A stretch of 64,000 nt of DNA, from NCBI GenBank assembly GCA_910585275.1, contig CAJUCW010000019.1:1-64000 (forward strand), given 5' to 3'. The DNA is from an uncultured Muribaculaceae bacterium. Lineage in GTDB: Bacteria; Bacteroidota; Bacteroidia; Bacteroidales; Muribaculaceae. Shown piece after piece: positions 25,933-34,771 of this stretch. The first letter of the stretch is position 1, and the number at the start of each line of letters is the position of its first letter. The notes below the pieces were generated by a model that saw only the letters and a list, made by a program, of their open reading frames with translations, was not told the DNA's origin and searched no databases. The translations under genes were made by a program, and so were the position numbers.

Positions 25933-26670
25933 TTAAAAGAATTCGGAATTGTTCTCTTCGTCATTATATTGAGGGTCGATATCGTGGTTCTTGAAGAACT
26001 TTGATGCCTGTGATTTTCTCATCCTGATTCTTTCATCTTTTGAGATATTAGGACAAGCCATCTCTTTCATCACCCTTTCATTCTCGTTTGCCATCATGCA
26101 TGCTCCGAATGTCTGCCACATGTCTTTGGTTCCCTTTGCCGAAGCGTTGAAAGCCATGGCATTGTCGATGTTCATTTTTTTCGACACCATATCCACGTCG
26201 ATGTTAGCCCCGATGAAATTGAATGTCCATCCGAGTTCTTTCAACTGTGAGATGAGGTTCGCCACCATGTCGTAGGTATAGTCGGTCGATGAATTTTCCA
26301 TACCGTCAGTGATGATGGTTACTATGCCCGTCGAATCGATATGGGTGGATGCTACGGCGCGGAGGTCGGTCAATGTGGAGCCTACGGCATCGAGAAGGGG
26401 TGTGCAACCCCAGGGCTTGTAGATATCGGTTGTCATATTATCCACTTTTTCTATTGGCACATTCTTGCAGACATAACGCGAAGGGATTTCTGCATTCGAC
26501 TGGAAGAGATATATGCTCACGAGATGACGCTGGGTGTCGCCATATTTTTCTTGGAGCGAACGGATGAGATTGAGGGTCTCGTTGCATCCGTCAACCGTCT
26601 GGTTTGTCAGGCTGTCCATTGAGCCGCTTTCATCAAGAATGATGAGGTTGAAAACCGTAGTCTTTTCCAT
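25933..26670 (-). CDS. VWA domain-containing protein
   Basis: 245-residue cytoplasmic protein, essentially one von Willebrand A domain (about residues 5-190). The metal-dependent adhesion motif is DESGSM near residue 13. The second loop carries a Thr in MTTDIYKPWGCTPLLDAV and the third an Asp in VTIITDGMENSS. A charged C-terminal tail (RIRMRKSQASKFFKNHDIDP) follows. Stand-alone VWA proteins of this kind usually organise protein complexes. Neighbours are its own terminator and the Nudix regulator 135 bp upstream, in the accessory half of the window. No MoxR-type ATPase is adjacent. Function beyond the fold is unknown. Confidence 0.85.
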   Translation of the reverse strand: MEKTTVFNLIILDESGSMDSLTNQTVDGCNETLNLIRSLQEKYGDTQRHLVSIYLFQSNAEIPSRYVCKNVPIEKVDNMTTDIYKPWGCTPLLDAVGSTLTDLRAVASTHIDSTGIVTIITDGMENSSTDYTYDMVANLISQLKELGWTFNFIGANIDVDMVSKKMNIDNAMAFNASAKGTKDMWQTFGACMMANENERVMKEMACPNISKDERIRMRKSQASKFFKNHDIDPQYNDEENNSEFF

Positions 26671-26805
26671 AATTAAGTTTTGTTTTGATGAATGTTTTTG
26701 AATGTTTAGTTTTTCTATTTTGTTTTAGCGGTAATCTGTTGTCAATTGGAGTTTGTTTCATCTTATAATACCAAAAGGCAATTAAAGGTAAACATCCTCC
26801 TATAT

Positions 26806-27720
26806 TTAGCGTGAAAGTTTTTTTGTTATGAAGTCGAAGAGTCCTTTTGTAGGGGCCTTTCGCTCTGTTTTCTTATTATATTCCGTGTCTTGTGGTTCGC
26901 AACAATCCATTCTTGGGATTGTACTTTCGCATTCGGATATTTCGCAATCATATTGAGGAGCGTTGTTACTAAAACAGAATGAATTAGACATGCTTTGGAA
27001 CCTATCGTACAATAATTCTCGTTCATCGCTTGCTTTCTTCTCAGTCTGTAATGGCTCTATCTTCTCCGCATTCGCGGTATATAGTTTTGCTGGACGTCCT
27101 CCAGAATTGCTTTCTGATGACCTTATCTCCGAAATTACCTCCGAATCTATAGCGGTTCGAAGAAAATTTCTTCGGTCGTACTGCGTCTGATTGATCACTT
27201 CATACACTGTTTGTAGTTCACTGATGCTAAACACCTTGTTAAGCAATTCAAATGCCACCGGTTTTAGCCTCAGAATCTCTTTCAGATGTTCTCGTGCTTC
27301 CCGTATGATTTCGCGGTGATCAAACGCGAGAGGGGGGAGCATGTTCTCATCAAACCACATTGCCTTTGCCGCGTCATCTCCTGCCACCACTTTATAGTCC
27401 TCGGGTTTCACAAGGGCTATGAATGCAACAGTCACGACTCTTTCTCGCGGGTCGCGGTTAACGCGGCTATACACCCGGAACTGGTCAAGAAACACTCCGC
27501 TAAGGTTGGTTTCCTCTCTCAGTTCTCGCTTTGCGCACTCTTCGATTGTTTCTTCCATGCGCATAAATCCTCCGGGAAGTGCCCAGTATCCTAAATATGG
27601 CTCATTACCACGCTCAACAAGAAGGATCTTTATCACCTTCTCATTGAATCCGAAAATCACACAGTCTGCCGTAATGGCTGCATGTGGGTATCGGTAATGA
27701 TATTTGAGTTGCGTGTCCAT
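26806..27720 (-). CDS. Nudix-type transcriptional regulator (NrtR/AraR-like)
   Basis: 304 residues. The N-terminal Nudix domain (about 8-140) has a near-complete Nudix box, GGFMRMEETIEECAKRELRE, followed by ETNL where the last Gly is Asn. A winged-helix domain follows (about 160-230), seen as LQTVYEVINQTQYDRRNFLRT and GGRPAKLY. This two-domain plan is that of the NrtR/AraR regulators, in which a Nudix fold senses an ADP-ribose-like or sugar ligand. An extra tail of about 75 residues, rich in Cys and Ser (CEISECESTIPRMDCC), is not part of the usual family. Three 17-bp palindromes sit in its own promoter, suggesting autoregulation. Ligand unknown. Confidence 0.88.
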   Translation of the reverse strand: MDTQLKYHYRYPHAAITADCVIFGFNEKVIKILLVERGNEPYLGYWALPGGFMRMEETIEECAKRELREETNLSGVFLDQFRVYSRVNRDPRERVVTVAFIALVKPEDYKVVAGDDAAKAMWFDENMLPPLAFDHREIIREAREHLKEILRLKPVAFELLNKVFSISELQTVYEVINQTQYDRRNFLRTAIDSEVISEIRSSESNSGGRPAKLYTANAEKIEPLQTEKKASDERELLYDRFQSMSNSFCFSNNAPQYDCEISECESTIPRMDCCEPQDTEYNKKTERKAPTKGLFDFITKKLSR

Positions 27721-27752
27721 ATCTTTGTTTTATTATTCGGGATTATGCTTGC

Positions 27753-27822
27753 TGCGTAATTCTGACGCAAAGTTAATGCGTAATTTTGACGCCACCAAAT
27801 TTTAGTGCGTAAAAATTACGCA
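27753..27822 (-). promoter_or_regulatory. Autoregulatory promoter with three TGCGT-N7-ACGCA operators
   Basis: Operators: 27753-27769 (TGCGTAATTCTGACGCA), 27777-27793 (last base changed to C) and 27806-27822 (TGCGTAAAAATTACGCA, perfect dyad). The first two are 24 bp apart. The minus-strand promoter is TTTG (27799-27796), 20 bp, TAACTTTG (27775-27768). One operator fills the -33/-7 spacer, one overlaps the -7 box and start site, and one lies upstream. This is a repressor-type layout for the Nudix gene. The upstream gap to 27898 holds nothing else clear. Confidence 0.7.
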
Positions 27823-27898
27823 TGGTCTTTATGTTTAACATTTGTTAACAAATATATTTCCTAAAATATCTAAATTGCCCCATGAGGTAACGCAAATC

Positions 27899-29131
27899 CT
27901 AATGTTGCATTTTCAAAGATGCATACATCATGGCGGCGAGTGCCATGAATAAAATCAAACTTCCAAGGATTAGGGCATAGGAAGACAACGAAAGAAGGAT
28001 GAAACAACTACCGTATATAATTGTTAATATCACCCCAATCAATGCCCCTATTATTTTTGAATCAAGCATCTTCCACATATAGCCTGAAATCAGCAACACC
28101 GTCATAGACGATGCAATCAGGTAGGCCATGCCAAAAGAAAGATGTTCGGAAAATGATAGAAGGAGAATGTAAAATATTATGAGAGCAACTCCAATTAGGA
28201 AATAGTTGAGCAAAGGGATTGGATGTTTTGTCACTATTTCCGTGAAAAGGGCACTAATGTAAGTCAGTAATATTATTATAAAAGCATACTTCAGAGAGCG
28301 GTTAACCTTCTGATATCGGTTAACACCTACAAGGAAATCGGTTTCAACAATCAATCGTTTGTTGCCCTTTGCTACAAAAGAAGGAGGTGTGTTTCTCCAT
28401 GTGGCAGAAAAATAATTACCGTTTATTGTTCTGTCGTCGGGGAGAATTGAACCACCAAATGACGGATTTGGTGCGTTGCCATCAATTGTAATTATCGACT
28501 TCTCCCCAATCGGACATACAGATATTTTTTTTGACCCGCGGACATCAAGTTCTGTTGAATACTTGATGTTTTGAGGTAAATCGGATATGTCTATTTTTGC
28601 AGAAAGCCAATCATCATTATCATCTGACCATTCAATCTCTTTGTCCCCAATCTTCAAAGGAGACAACTTCGAAATCTGTTTATTTCCAATCTTAAGTCTA
28701 AAATTTATAGTGTCGGACAATGTCGAAACGTTTTTTTTATCCAAACTCCCCGATATGCCAATATGGGCGTTGAAGACTTCCGCTTCATAAATGTTCCGAT
28801 GTAGTGACTTGGTATCGACGTTTACGTTGCATGCGAACGTTTGTTGACGTATTGTAGAGTCTATTCTCTCCACTACGATTTCGGGCCCGTTTATTTTGAT
28901 TGGTCCTCCCCACTCTTTGACTATATCACTCGCCACGTCATCATTTAGAGATTCGCGGGAAGAGGAAATAATCCACACGATGAGTGCTCCAATCATCAGG
29001 ACAACACACTGGAAACCAAGTAGTACTATTTTTGTCCCGTATGTCATATTCCTTTTATAAGGCGGCGGAGGCGTGGAATGTGGTATCGAAGGTGGGAGGG
29101 GAGGAGGGGTTGAAGTTGACATGGCATCCAT
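27899..29131 (-). CDS. CreD-like inner-membrane protein
   Basis: 410 residues. A proline-rich cytoplasmic N-terminus (TPPPLPPSIPHSTPPPP) precedes one membrane helix (about 30-55), a large extracytoplasmic domain (about 60-270) and a C-terminal block of about six helices. Typical CreD landmarks are DIVKEWGGPIKINGPEIVV after helix 1, and LNYFLIGVALIIFYILLLSF then SEHLSFGMAYLIASSMTVLL in the helical block. CreD accumulation in Gram-negative bacteria affects envelope integrity and colicin/beta-lactam tolerance. The gene lies 15 bp after a shorter CreD-like gene and is probably transcribed with it. Confidence 0.85.
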   Translation of the reverse strand: MDAMSTSTPPPLPPSIPHSTPPPPYKRNMTYGTKIVLLGFQCVVLMIGALIVWIISSSRESLNDDVASDIVKEWGGPIKINGPEIVVERIDSTIRQQTFACNVNVDTKSLHRNIYEAEVFNAHIGISGSLDKKNVSTLSDTINFRLKIGNKQISKLSPLKIGDKEIEWSDDNDDWLSAKIDISDLPQNIKYSTELDVRGSKKISVCPIGEKSIITIDGNAPNPSFGGSILPDDRTINGNYFSATWRNTPPSFVAKGNKRLIVETDFLVGVNRYQKVNRSLKYAFIIILLTYISALFTEIVTKHPIPLLNYFLIGVALIIFYILLLSFSEHLSFGMAYLIASSMTVLLISGYMWKMLDSKIIGALIGVILTIIYGSCFILLSLSSYALILGSLILFMALAAMMYASLKMQH

Positions 29132-29146
29132 GATTGTCGGTCTGTT

Positions 29147-29755
29147 TTACTTTATTACAAGTTCTTCGTTCACAACCTTCAGTTTAAGCGTAAAATACAT
29201 CGCTAATGCAATAAGAAGGAAGAGTGACAGACTTCCGATTAGGAGAGCCATCGAGCCTAAATTAATCAGTATGAATAAAAGTCCATATTCGGCAACAAGT
29301 ATGCTTACTGTCATTCCGACGGCTTTGGTTTTATGTGTTATTCCATTGATAAACCATGCAGTCAATCCGATGGTCATTGTCGATACAATGGCGTAGGAAG
29401 CCCCAAATGGTAACTTTTCGGAAAGAGCAAGCAATAATAGGTAAAAAAGTGTCAACGCCATTGCGATAAGGGCATATTGGAGGTAGTTGATACCTTTTCG
29501 GAACACAACTTCAACAAGCATAAGGGAAATCCCTGTAATAGATATTATGGCAAAACAGTATGCAATTGATTGCGAAAGAAGGTTGTAACCGTCTCCCTCG
29601 AAAAAGCCGCTTTTTACACGTCCTGATGCCAAACTGTCAATACCGCTCGAAACGATTGCCAAAATAATGGCCAATCCGATTATATATAGACTCTGTAGTC
29701 CGAGCCAAGCCATAGTGTATTTAGGCTTACGATACATTTCTTGGTATTCTTCCAT
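29147..29755 (-). CDS. CreD-like membrane protein lacking the periplasmic domain
   Basis: 202 residues with about six membrane helices. The second half repeats the CreD helical block of its neighbour: YLQYALIAMALTLFYLLLLA, SEKLPFGASYAIVSTMTIG and MALLIGSLSLFLLIALAMYFTLKL. The large extracytoplasmic domain between helices 1 and 2 is reduced to about 25 residues (SLASGRVKSGFFEGDGYN). The frame is intact and has a normal start, so this looks like a stable domain-reduced paralogue and not a fragment. It precedes the full CreD-like gene by 15 bp. Role unknown, perhaps a hetero-oligomer partner. Confidence 0.75.
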   Translation of the reverse strand: MEEYQEMYRKPKYTMAWLGLQSLYIIGLAIILAIVSSGIDSLASGRVKSGFFEGDGYNLLSQSIAYCFAIISITGISLMLVEVVFRKGINYLQYALIAMALTLFYLLLLALSEKLPFGASYAIVSTMTIGLTAWFINGITHKTKAVGMTVSILVAEYGLLFILINLGSMALLIGSLSLFLLIALAMYFTLKLKVVNEELVIK

Positions 29756-30347
29756 AATTGCAGAGGGTTAAGTTTAGGTATTATTTGTTTTACACGATTG
29801 TTTATTAAAAAGCAACCGACGTTTTATGTGTTAAAGTAGTGGGCGAAGCTTTATGGATGCCACTGTATTGGGTGGCAATGACTATATGTTTAATTTATAA
29901 CGGTTTTATCCATTAACTTAGTATGTGAATTTGTATTTATTTTTTTACGGGAGATTATTTTTCTATCACCCCGTCAGTATTCAATAAGTGGATTCTGATA
30001 CAAAAACACGATATCTCTGTTTCATTGTGGATTTCAATTTAAAAGCGAGTCGGAGTGGGAGAGAAGAAGCTCTTTGAATTGGATTGCATCTGACATTCCG
30101 ACCATCTGTTATGGCTGACAGGGAGGAAAGACAGGTATTGTCCGGAGCATGCCTCTGATTCAGATTCTTTATTCCGGAAAGTTTCGAACAATAACAGCAG
30201 TCAATATATTCTCCAATCTGTCTTTTATTTGGTGTGAAGTATTTTGGAATCAAATTGTTAATCAAACATGCCGTAGGCATGTCCCTACATTGGACGGTTC
30301 ACATCAATTTGACAAATTTCTTTGTGGACTCTGCGCCTCTGCATGCG
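29756..30347. other. 592-bp gene-poor gap with a small palindrome
   Basis: AT-rich. The short ORFs on both strands here lack start signals, family likeness or codon character. A perfect ACATGCC-GTA-GGCATGT hairpin (30266-30282), followed by CCCTACATTGG, resembles short repetitive palindromic elements of intergenic DNA. No promoter for the CreD pair could be identified in it. Confidence 0.4.
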
Positions 30348-31073
30348 TTAATTCTGCCAAGGGAAAGGATTTTGTTTTTGTTTGGTTCCATCGTTTCCCG
30401 GGGGATTGATAAGTTCTGAGATTTCCCTTTTCAGAACATCTCTGGTTTTAAAGAAACTGTCGAAAATCAACGTGAGGTAATTTTTTGGATTTGGAATTTC
30501 AGGAATAAAAAGGATATCCATGCGGCTTGCAATATGTCGGTTCCCTTTTTCGTCAGCTTCCGTCATGACAATCGTTGGCCCGAATCCTGAATTCGCTTTT
30601 CCCATTGCTTCCACAATAATAGGCAGGTTAATATCGAGTAAATTCGTTTCGGAATAAGGGAGGTCCCATATCCTGATGAACTTATGGTTCTGGGTAATGG
30701 AAAAGTTCACCCCTTGGTATTTCAAATAAATGCGCTCCTCCTCATCTTCCGGTTGACAGCCCAATTCCTTAAGAGTCTTTAGAAGCAGCTCCCGTTGTTC
30801 ATCATGAATCTTCTTATAGTATTCCTTCTCAGAAAGCGGCTTTTTCGCCGATTCGGCGGAATGATTGTTATGATTGCCTTTATTTTGGGCTGTATTATCT
30901 TCGGCATCGGATTCGTGTCCGGAAATTTCAATAATATTTCCTTCGCCATGCGATAAAGAATTACCCTTATTCTTACTCTTCTCCTCCTTATAATGGTAGA
31001 GTAAAAAGATAATTATAACACCCAACGCGGGAGTAATGAACTGAAATATGATGTCTAAGAGATTTTTATCCAT
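30348..31073 (-). CDS. Hypothetical membrane-anchored protein
   Basis: 241 residues starting at MDKNLLDIIF (31073); the upstream open frame to 31193 overlaps the promoter and is rejected. One membrane helix near residues 7-27 is followed by a charged linker (KEEKSKNKGNSLSHGE, NHNNHSAESAKK). A folded domain follows (about 85-220) with YLKYQGVNFSITQNHKFIRIWDLPY and a strand-rich block ending in LIFDSFFKTRDVLKREISEL. I do not recognise the domain. It has its own promoter and is separated from neighbours, so no operon partner suggests a role. Confidence 0.7.
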   Translation of the reverse strand: MDKNLLDIIFQFITPALGVIIIFLLYHYKEEKSKNKGNSLSHGEGNIIEISGHESDAEDNTAQNKGNHNNHSAESAKKPLSEKEYYKKIHDEQRELLLKTLKELGCQPEDEEERIYLKYQGVNFSITQNHKFIRIWDLPYSETNLLDINLPIIVEAMGKANSGFGPTIVMTEADEKGNRHIASRMDILFIPEIPNPKNYLTLIFDSFFKTRDVLKREISELINPPGNDGTKQKQNPFPWQN

Positions 31074-31163
31074 AATAATCAATTTAAGATTAACGAAACA
31101 ACGAAATCCCAATAAGAGAGGTTTTGTCATCTCCATGCAAGTGTGATTATTATTGCATTTTAG

Positions 31164-31194
31164 CAAAATTAGTGAATAATTCCGAAGTGACAAA
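31164..31194 (-). promoter_or_regulatory. Promoter of the hypothetical membrane-anchored protein gene
   Basis: Minus strand: TTTG (31194-31191), 19 bp, TAATTTTG (31171-31164), a good Bacteroidetes match. It predicts a leader of about 85 nt before the ATG at 31073 and supports that start. Confidence 0.6.
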
Positions 31195-31306
31195 ATTAAT
31201 TAAAAATCGTTGTCAAACTGGAAAAAAGACTCCATTTAGAACTCCTTTTGGCAAGAATTCCGGCTGTTTAAAGCTTCTCTTTGGGTTGTAGGTCGTTCCG
31301 AGACAT

Positions 31307-32020
31307 TCAATCTTCAATATAAATGTCATGAAAGGTTTCTCGTTTACGACGACGAAATTCCGATAATTTCCTACAAAGGTATCTGTTCAAGAATCCTAAC
31401 CAATAAAACAAAAGTGCGAACGGAATTCCTACAATAAAGAGAGGAACTATTTCCCAAATTTCTATTATGCTGTCATAGGGATGGGAGAAAAATTGATTAG
31501 AACGGTCAAAATATGTAATATCTGTTCCGGGCAGCATTTCACAATTTGTTAAAATTACGAATACAAGTGTTGCTGATATTGAGGATATTGCAAGCATCAA
31601 AGACCATTTAATCCCCAAAGATGAAAGCATCCATTTTTCTCGGAAGTGTCTGTTTCCAAGAATAAGGGGGTATGCTATCATCAAACCCATAAATGGGAGT
31701 ATTGATAGAAACCATATTAATTCCCACAATGCTGCTACAGCTATTCCAATGGGTATTGCCAGAAGGATGCCGGTAAATATAATTGCCAATACCCGATGTT
31801 TGATGAAATATTGTGAAATCATTTCAGTCAATGTTTTTGTCTTTGATTTCCATACGATAGTTGCAAGAAAAAGTCCGAACAAAATAATCAGACCAAAAAC
31901 GAGACAATAGGCATAAGCCGGAAATATCCAATGACGATGATTATAAAAGGAATCGGCAAGGGGAGCAGCTGCAAATGCTGCTGTGGGTATTAGTATAAAG
32001 GGTGTAGTAAATTTTCTCAT
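31307..32020 (-). CDS. Hypothetical multi-pass membrane protein
   Basis: 237 residues. Hydrophobic helices lie near residues 5-20, 32-55, 75-100, 105-120, 135-157 and 195-215, and a strongly basic C-terminus (LCRKLSEFRRRKRETFHD) is probably cytoplasmic. I recognise no family. It starts with MRKFTTPFILIPTAAFAAAPL, where the first helix could be a signal peptide. The flanking gaps (31074-31306 and 32021-32104) hold the neighbour's promoter and nothing else obvious. It lies downstream of the radical SAM operon on the same strand but 84 bp past its last gene, so co-transcription is possible and unproven. Confidence 0.65.
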   Translation of the reverse strand: MRKFTTPFILIPTAAFAAAPLADSFYNHRHWIFPAYAYCLVFGLIILFGLFLATIVWKSKTKTLTEMISQYFIKHRVLAIIFTGILLAIPIGIAVAALWELIWFLSILPFMGLMIAYPLILGNRHFREKWMLSSLGIKWSLMLAISSISATLVFVILTNCEMLPGTDITYFDRSNQFFSHPYDSIIEIWEIVPLFIVGIPFALLFYWLGFLNRYLCRKLSEFRRRKRETFHDIYIED

Positions 32021-32104
32021 TCTATATTATAATTATCAGATTATATGTTGATGAAGAAAAGGGTTAGAGCAAAGATGAGGAATAGCTGATTTTGAAATAT
32101 GAAG

Positions 32105-32587
32105 TTATTCCTTTTTCTGGATGTTTCGGTTTATGATAGAGATGGCTTTTATGGCTGCATCTTTATCGAGTCCATAATTTGGATTGATAGTGACCAATCT
32201 GTCAAGCTGCTCTTCATTGAAGTTTTCAGGACCGAGGTCATCAATAATCACATAGTTGCAATTGATTTTACATTCAATCAGCCAACGTGCAATTTCATCA
32301 CCTCTATGTTTGCTTATATTAGGTGTCAAGTCTGTCATAAATCCTGGCATATCCCTATAAAGCCACATTTCTAATAAATTTTCATATGAGTCTATATATT
32401 TCCAATCGGAAGTAACGACAATGTCAGCATTCGTTGTGTCTATTATTTGTTTTAGATTGTCAATGCACTTTGGATCAAAAACCGGGCGACCATTCTCATC
32501 ACATTCAGGTAATCCATGACGGACAAGATACATGTCATAAGATGCCGTGTCCAAAACTCCATCGAAATCAAGAAATATAATATTCAT
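32105..32587 (-). CDS. HAD superfamily phosphatase (HAD_SAK-like)
   Basis: 160-residue cytoplasmic protein. Motif I is FLDFDGVLD (residues 4-12, with both catalytic aspartates). Motif II is VVTSDWKY (about 58). Motif IV is VIIDD (about 113). There is almost no cap domain. The layout, DFDGVL followed by a long insertion and a T/S-x-W block, resembles the HAD domains found in RNA-repair proteins (HAD_SAK). Its ATG overlaps the stop of the HemW-like radical SAM gene (4-bp overlap), and it is the last of four overlapping genes headed by an FtsZ-like fusion. It may dephosphorylate a nucleotide, nucleic acid end or pathway intermediate. Confidence 0.8.
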   Translation of the reverse strand: MNIIFLDFDGVLDTASYDMYLVRHGLPECDENGRPVFDPKCIDNLKQIIDTTNADIVVTSDWKYIDSYENLLEMWLYRDMPGFMTDLTPNISKHRGDEIARWLIECKINCNYVIIDDLGPENFNEEQLDRLVTINPNYGLDKDAAIKAISIINRNIQKKE

Positions 32588-33909
32588 CTGTTTGCATCCA
32601 GTTTATAGAACAACGATAGGATTGCACCGTAATGACGGAATCCCAATTCTGTCAGCTGGAGTCTATCATCTATTATCAAAGCCAAGTTTTCATTGACAAG
32701 AAAATGTATGATATGCTGATAATCTGAAATAAAATCAGATCCATACAATTCTTTTGCAGCAGAAAGAGAAAATCCTCCGGAATATCCTGAAATGGCAATA
32801 AATTTACTTAACAGTTCTTCTCGTGGCAACTGATAATATGTTGGCGATTCATAAGAGTAATTATTATCAATTAACCATTCACAATCAATCTTCTTGCCAA
32901 TGTGTTGATTTTTCCCAAGATTATAAGAGACACCGAAAGGCGACATACTTTGTGCAGAAATGCCGAAACCTTTATATTGCCATCCATCAAACATTCTATG
33001 TCGGAGATATGAAGACAATCCATGGTCATAAGGATCACGACTGAAGGTATTTCGTCCAAATTCTCCGTAATATCCAAGTTGTATCATACCATTATATAAT
33101 TCGCAATATTGTGCATAGCAATATTCCGAATCTGTTTTATAATGTCTCGTAAGTTGATTAGTGCGGAACTCATAGACCGTAACCTGTTCTGGATTCAAGA
33201 TTCGGATAGCTTCAACATCGTTACGTATAGTTTCTATGGTCTGTCCTGGCAATCCATACATTAGATCAAGATTGATTTTAGAGATTCCAGTGTAATGCCA
33301 ATCTTCTATTGCCTCAGCCATTTCTTTGATTTGAATATTGTTGCGAAATAAGGGTTTAAGAATCTTTTCAGATGTTGATTGTATTCCCAATGACAATCTT
33401 TTTATGCCAGCTTTTGCAATCCACCCACTTCTATGCCTCCCCCAATAATCCGATACTAAAGTCTCGAAAGATCCTTCAATACTTGGCTCAAATCCTTTTA
33501 CAATCTTTTTACCATCTAAAAAATCACGTACCCACATCATCAATCCTGCGAACACTCCTGGATGCAATGAAGTTGGGGTTCCTCCCCCAATGTCGAACCC
33601 ATATAACTTCACATTAGGATTTTGCTCAAAATAACGTTCAACTTCATCTGTTACACTTGCGATATAATAACGTTGTTTTATGTGGTCTGGTACACACATC
33701 TTTGTGTACTCGCAGAAGGAACAGATTTGTTTACAGAACGGTATATGAATATAGAATGCAATAGGCTTGGAGACATCAAAAGGTAAGGTACCCGGTGCTG
33801 AGTATTTGGCCCAATCATTTGGAGATAAGGGATAGGAAGTATTGAATAGCGGATTATTCTTACGCTGTTCAAACAGACATTTTATGTCAGTATATGATGT
33901 TTTCATCAT
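32584..33909 (-). CDS. Radical SAM protein, HemW/coproporphyrinogen-dehydrogenase-like
   Basis: 441 residues. The radical SAM cluster motif is CKQICSFC, in FYIHIPFCKQICSFCEYTKMC (about residue 58), with the extra Cys that HemW-type proteins carry. Other matches are IGGGTPTSL (GGGTPS motif), LSLGIQSTSEKILK, NLDLMYGLPGQT and the C-terminal HemW-like winged-helix region (ELLSKFIAISGYSGG). Family members are heme chaperones or anaerobic coproporphyrinogen oxidases, but the operon contains no heme genes. It overlaps the preceding radical SAM gene by 23 bp and the HAD gene by 4 bp, so it more likely acts in a dedicated modification pathway. Confidence 0.85.
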   Translation of the reverse strand: MMKTSYTDIKCLFEQRKNNPLFNTSYPLSPNDWAKYSAPGTLPFDVSKPIAFYIHIPFCKQICSFCEYTKMCVPDHIKQRYYIASVTDEVERYFEQNPNVKLYGFDIGGGTPTSLHPGVFAGLMMWVRDFLDGKKIVKGFEPSIEGSFETLVSDYWGRHRSGWIAKAGIKRLSLGIQSTSEKILKPLFRNNIQIKEMAEAIEDWHYTGISKINLDLMYGLPGQTIETIRNDVEAIRILNPEQVTVYEFRTNQLTRHYKTDSEYCYAQYCELYNGMIQLGYYGEFGRNTFSRDPYDHGLSSYLRHRMFDGWQYKGFGISAQSMSPFGVSYNLGKNQHIGKKIDCEWLIDNNYSYESPTYYQLPREELLSKFIAISGYSGGFSLSAAKELYGSDFISDYQHIIHFLVNENLALIIDDRLQLTELGFRHYGAILSLFYKLDANR

Positions 33910-34771
33910 GGAAGCCTTGTCTTAAATATTTACCGTCAAACATCAGTGAAGATTCACAATAGTTTGGATTGGAGTAGTTTCGCATATACACTTCAAGAAT
34001 CTTGCCATTATGGTTATAAAGATAGTTACTGCATTTGCAGTTCGCACCACGATTGCGTGATTCTATAAAATAAAGATGCGGTATAGCTTCAAAATCAATT
34101 TCATCGAAATCTATATAATGCTCTCGGCAGTAATCATTGACTTTCATCAGAGCCACGAAGCCAAGCCGAGGCAATCCAAGCGAGATTGCGAACCGGAGCA
34201 TTTTTTCGACTTCGCAATTACTGCCGATATATCCTCTTATCAGATTACAGCTGGCATTAACAATGTTCATATTTACGCCATTAAAGCAAAATGCATCTTC
34301 GGGAATTTTAGTTCCATAAATCGCAGACAGAATATCGTTGTCATAGTGATGAAGTGACATGGAGATTGAATTCCAGCGATGATGACGCATTGTTTTCTGT
34401 GATGCAGGAAGTAAGCCGTTGGTATTCAGATGAAAATGAATATCCTTGTATCGTTTGACCGATGCCTGTTCAAGAATGCGATTGACAATATCAGGAGCTG
34501 TCGCCGGCTCACCTCCAGTAACATTGACACGGTTGACTAAAATCTTATTGGCTTGCAGTTCATCAACCACATGCCATAGTTTGTCGTAGTCGAACTCGTT
34601 GTTTATGCCGGTAAATCCGGCATTGGAACAGAAGGCACAGTGAGCATTACATCCATTTGTAACCTTAACAAACAGATTAACCGAAGGTGGGATAGGCGCC
34701 GATGGCTGAGAGCCATATCTGCACCCTCGGCTTTTAATGGAAATTGTTTTTTCAAATAGTCTTATCTCCAT
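33887..34771 (-). CDS. Radical SAM protein (MoaA/activating-enzyme-like)
   Basis: 294 residues. The 4Fe-4S motif is CNAHCAFC in VKVTNGCNAHCAFCSNAGF (about residue 40). It is followed by the GGEP motif in VNVTGGEPATAPDIVNRILE, the NTNG strand (HFHLNTNGLLP) and a short C-terminal region. That region has more cysteines (GANCKCSNYLYN and NYCESS), possibly an auxiliary cluster. The first 25 residues are basic and lack a SAM-binding role. No substrate can be inferred from sequence. It overlaps the FtsZ-like gene upstream by 10 bp and the second radical SAM gene downstream by 23 bp, so all four proteins are probably made together. Confidence 0.85.
   Translation of the reverse strand: MEIRLFEKTISIKSRGCRYGSQPSAPIPPSVNLFVKVTNGCNAHCAFCSNAGFTGINNEFDYDKLWHVVDELQANKILVNRVNVTGGEPATAPDIVNRILEQASVKRYKDIHFHLNTNGLLPASQKTMRHHRWNSISMSLHHYDNDILSAIYGTKIPEDAFCFNGVNMNIVNASCNLIRGYIGSNCEVEKMLRFAISLGLPRLGFVALMKVNDYCREHYIDFDEIDFEAIPHLYFIESRNRGANCKCSNYLYNHNGKILEVYMRNYSNPNYCESSLMFDGKYLRQGFHDENIIY

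Noticed and set aside
29981..30409. Short ORFs on both strands of the 592-bp gap
   Set aside because: They overlap each other on opposite strands, lack hydrophobic or domain patterns, and include a palindromic element.
32584..33909. Housekeeping HemW or HemN
   Set aside because: The family resemblance is clear, but the gene overlaps a radical SAM gene and a HAD gene in an accessory operon with no heme genes, so the housekeeping label was not used.
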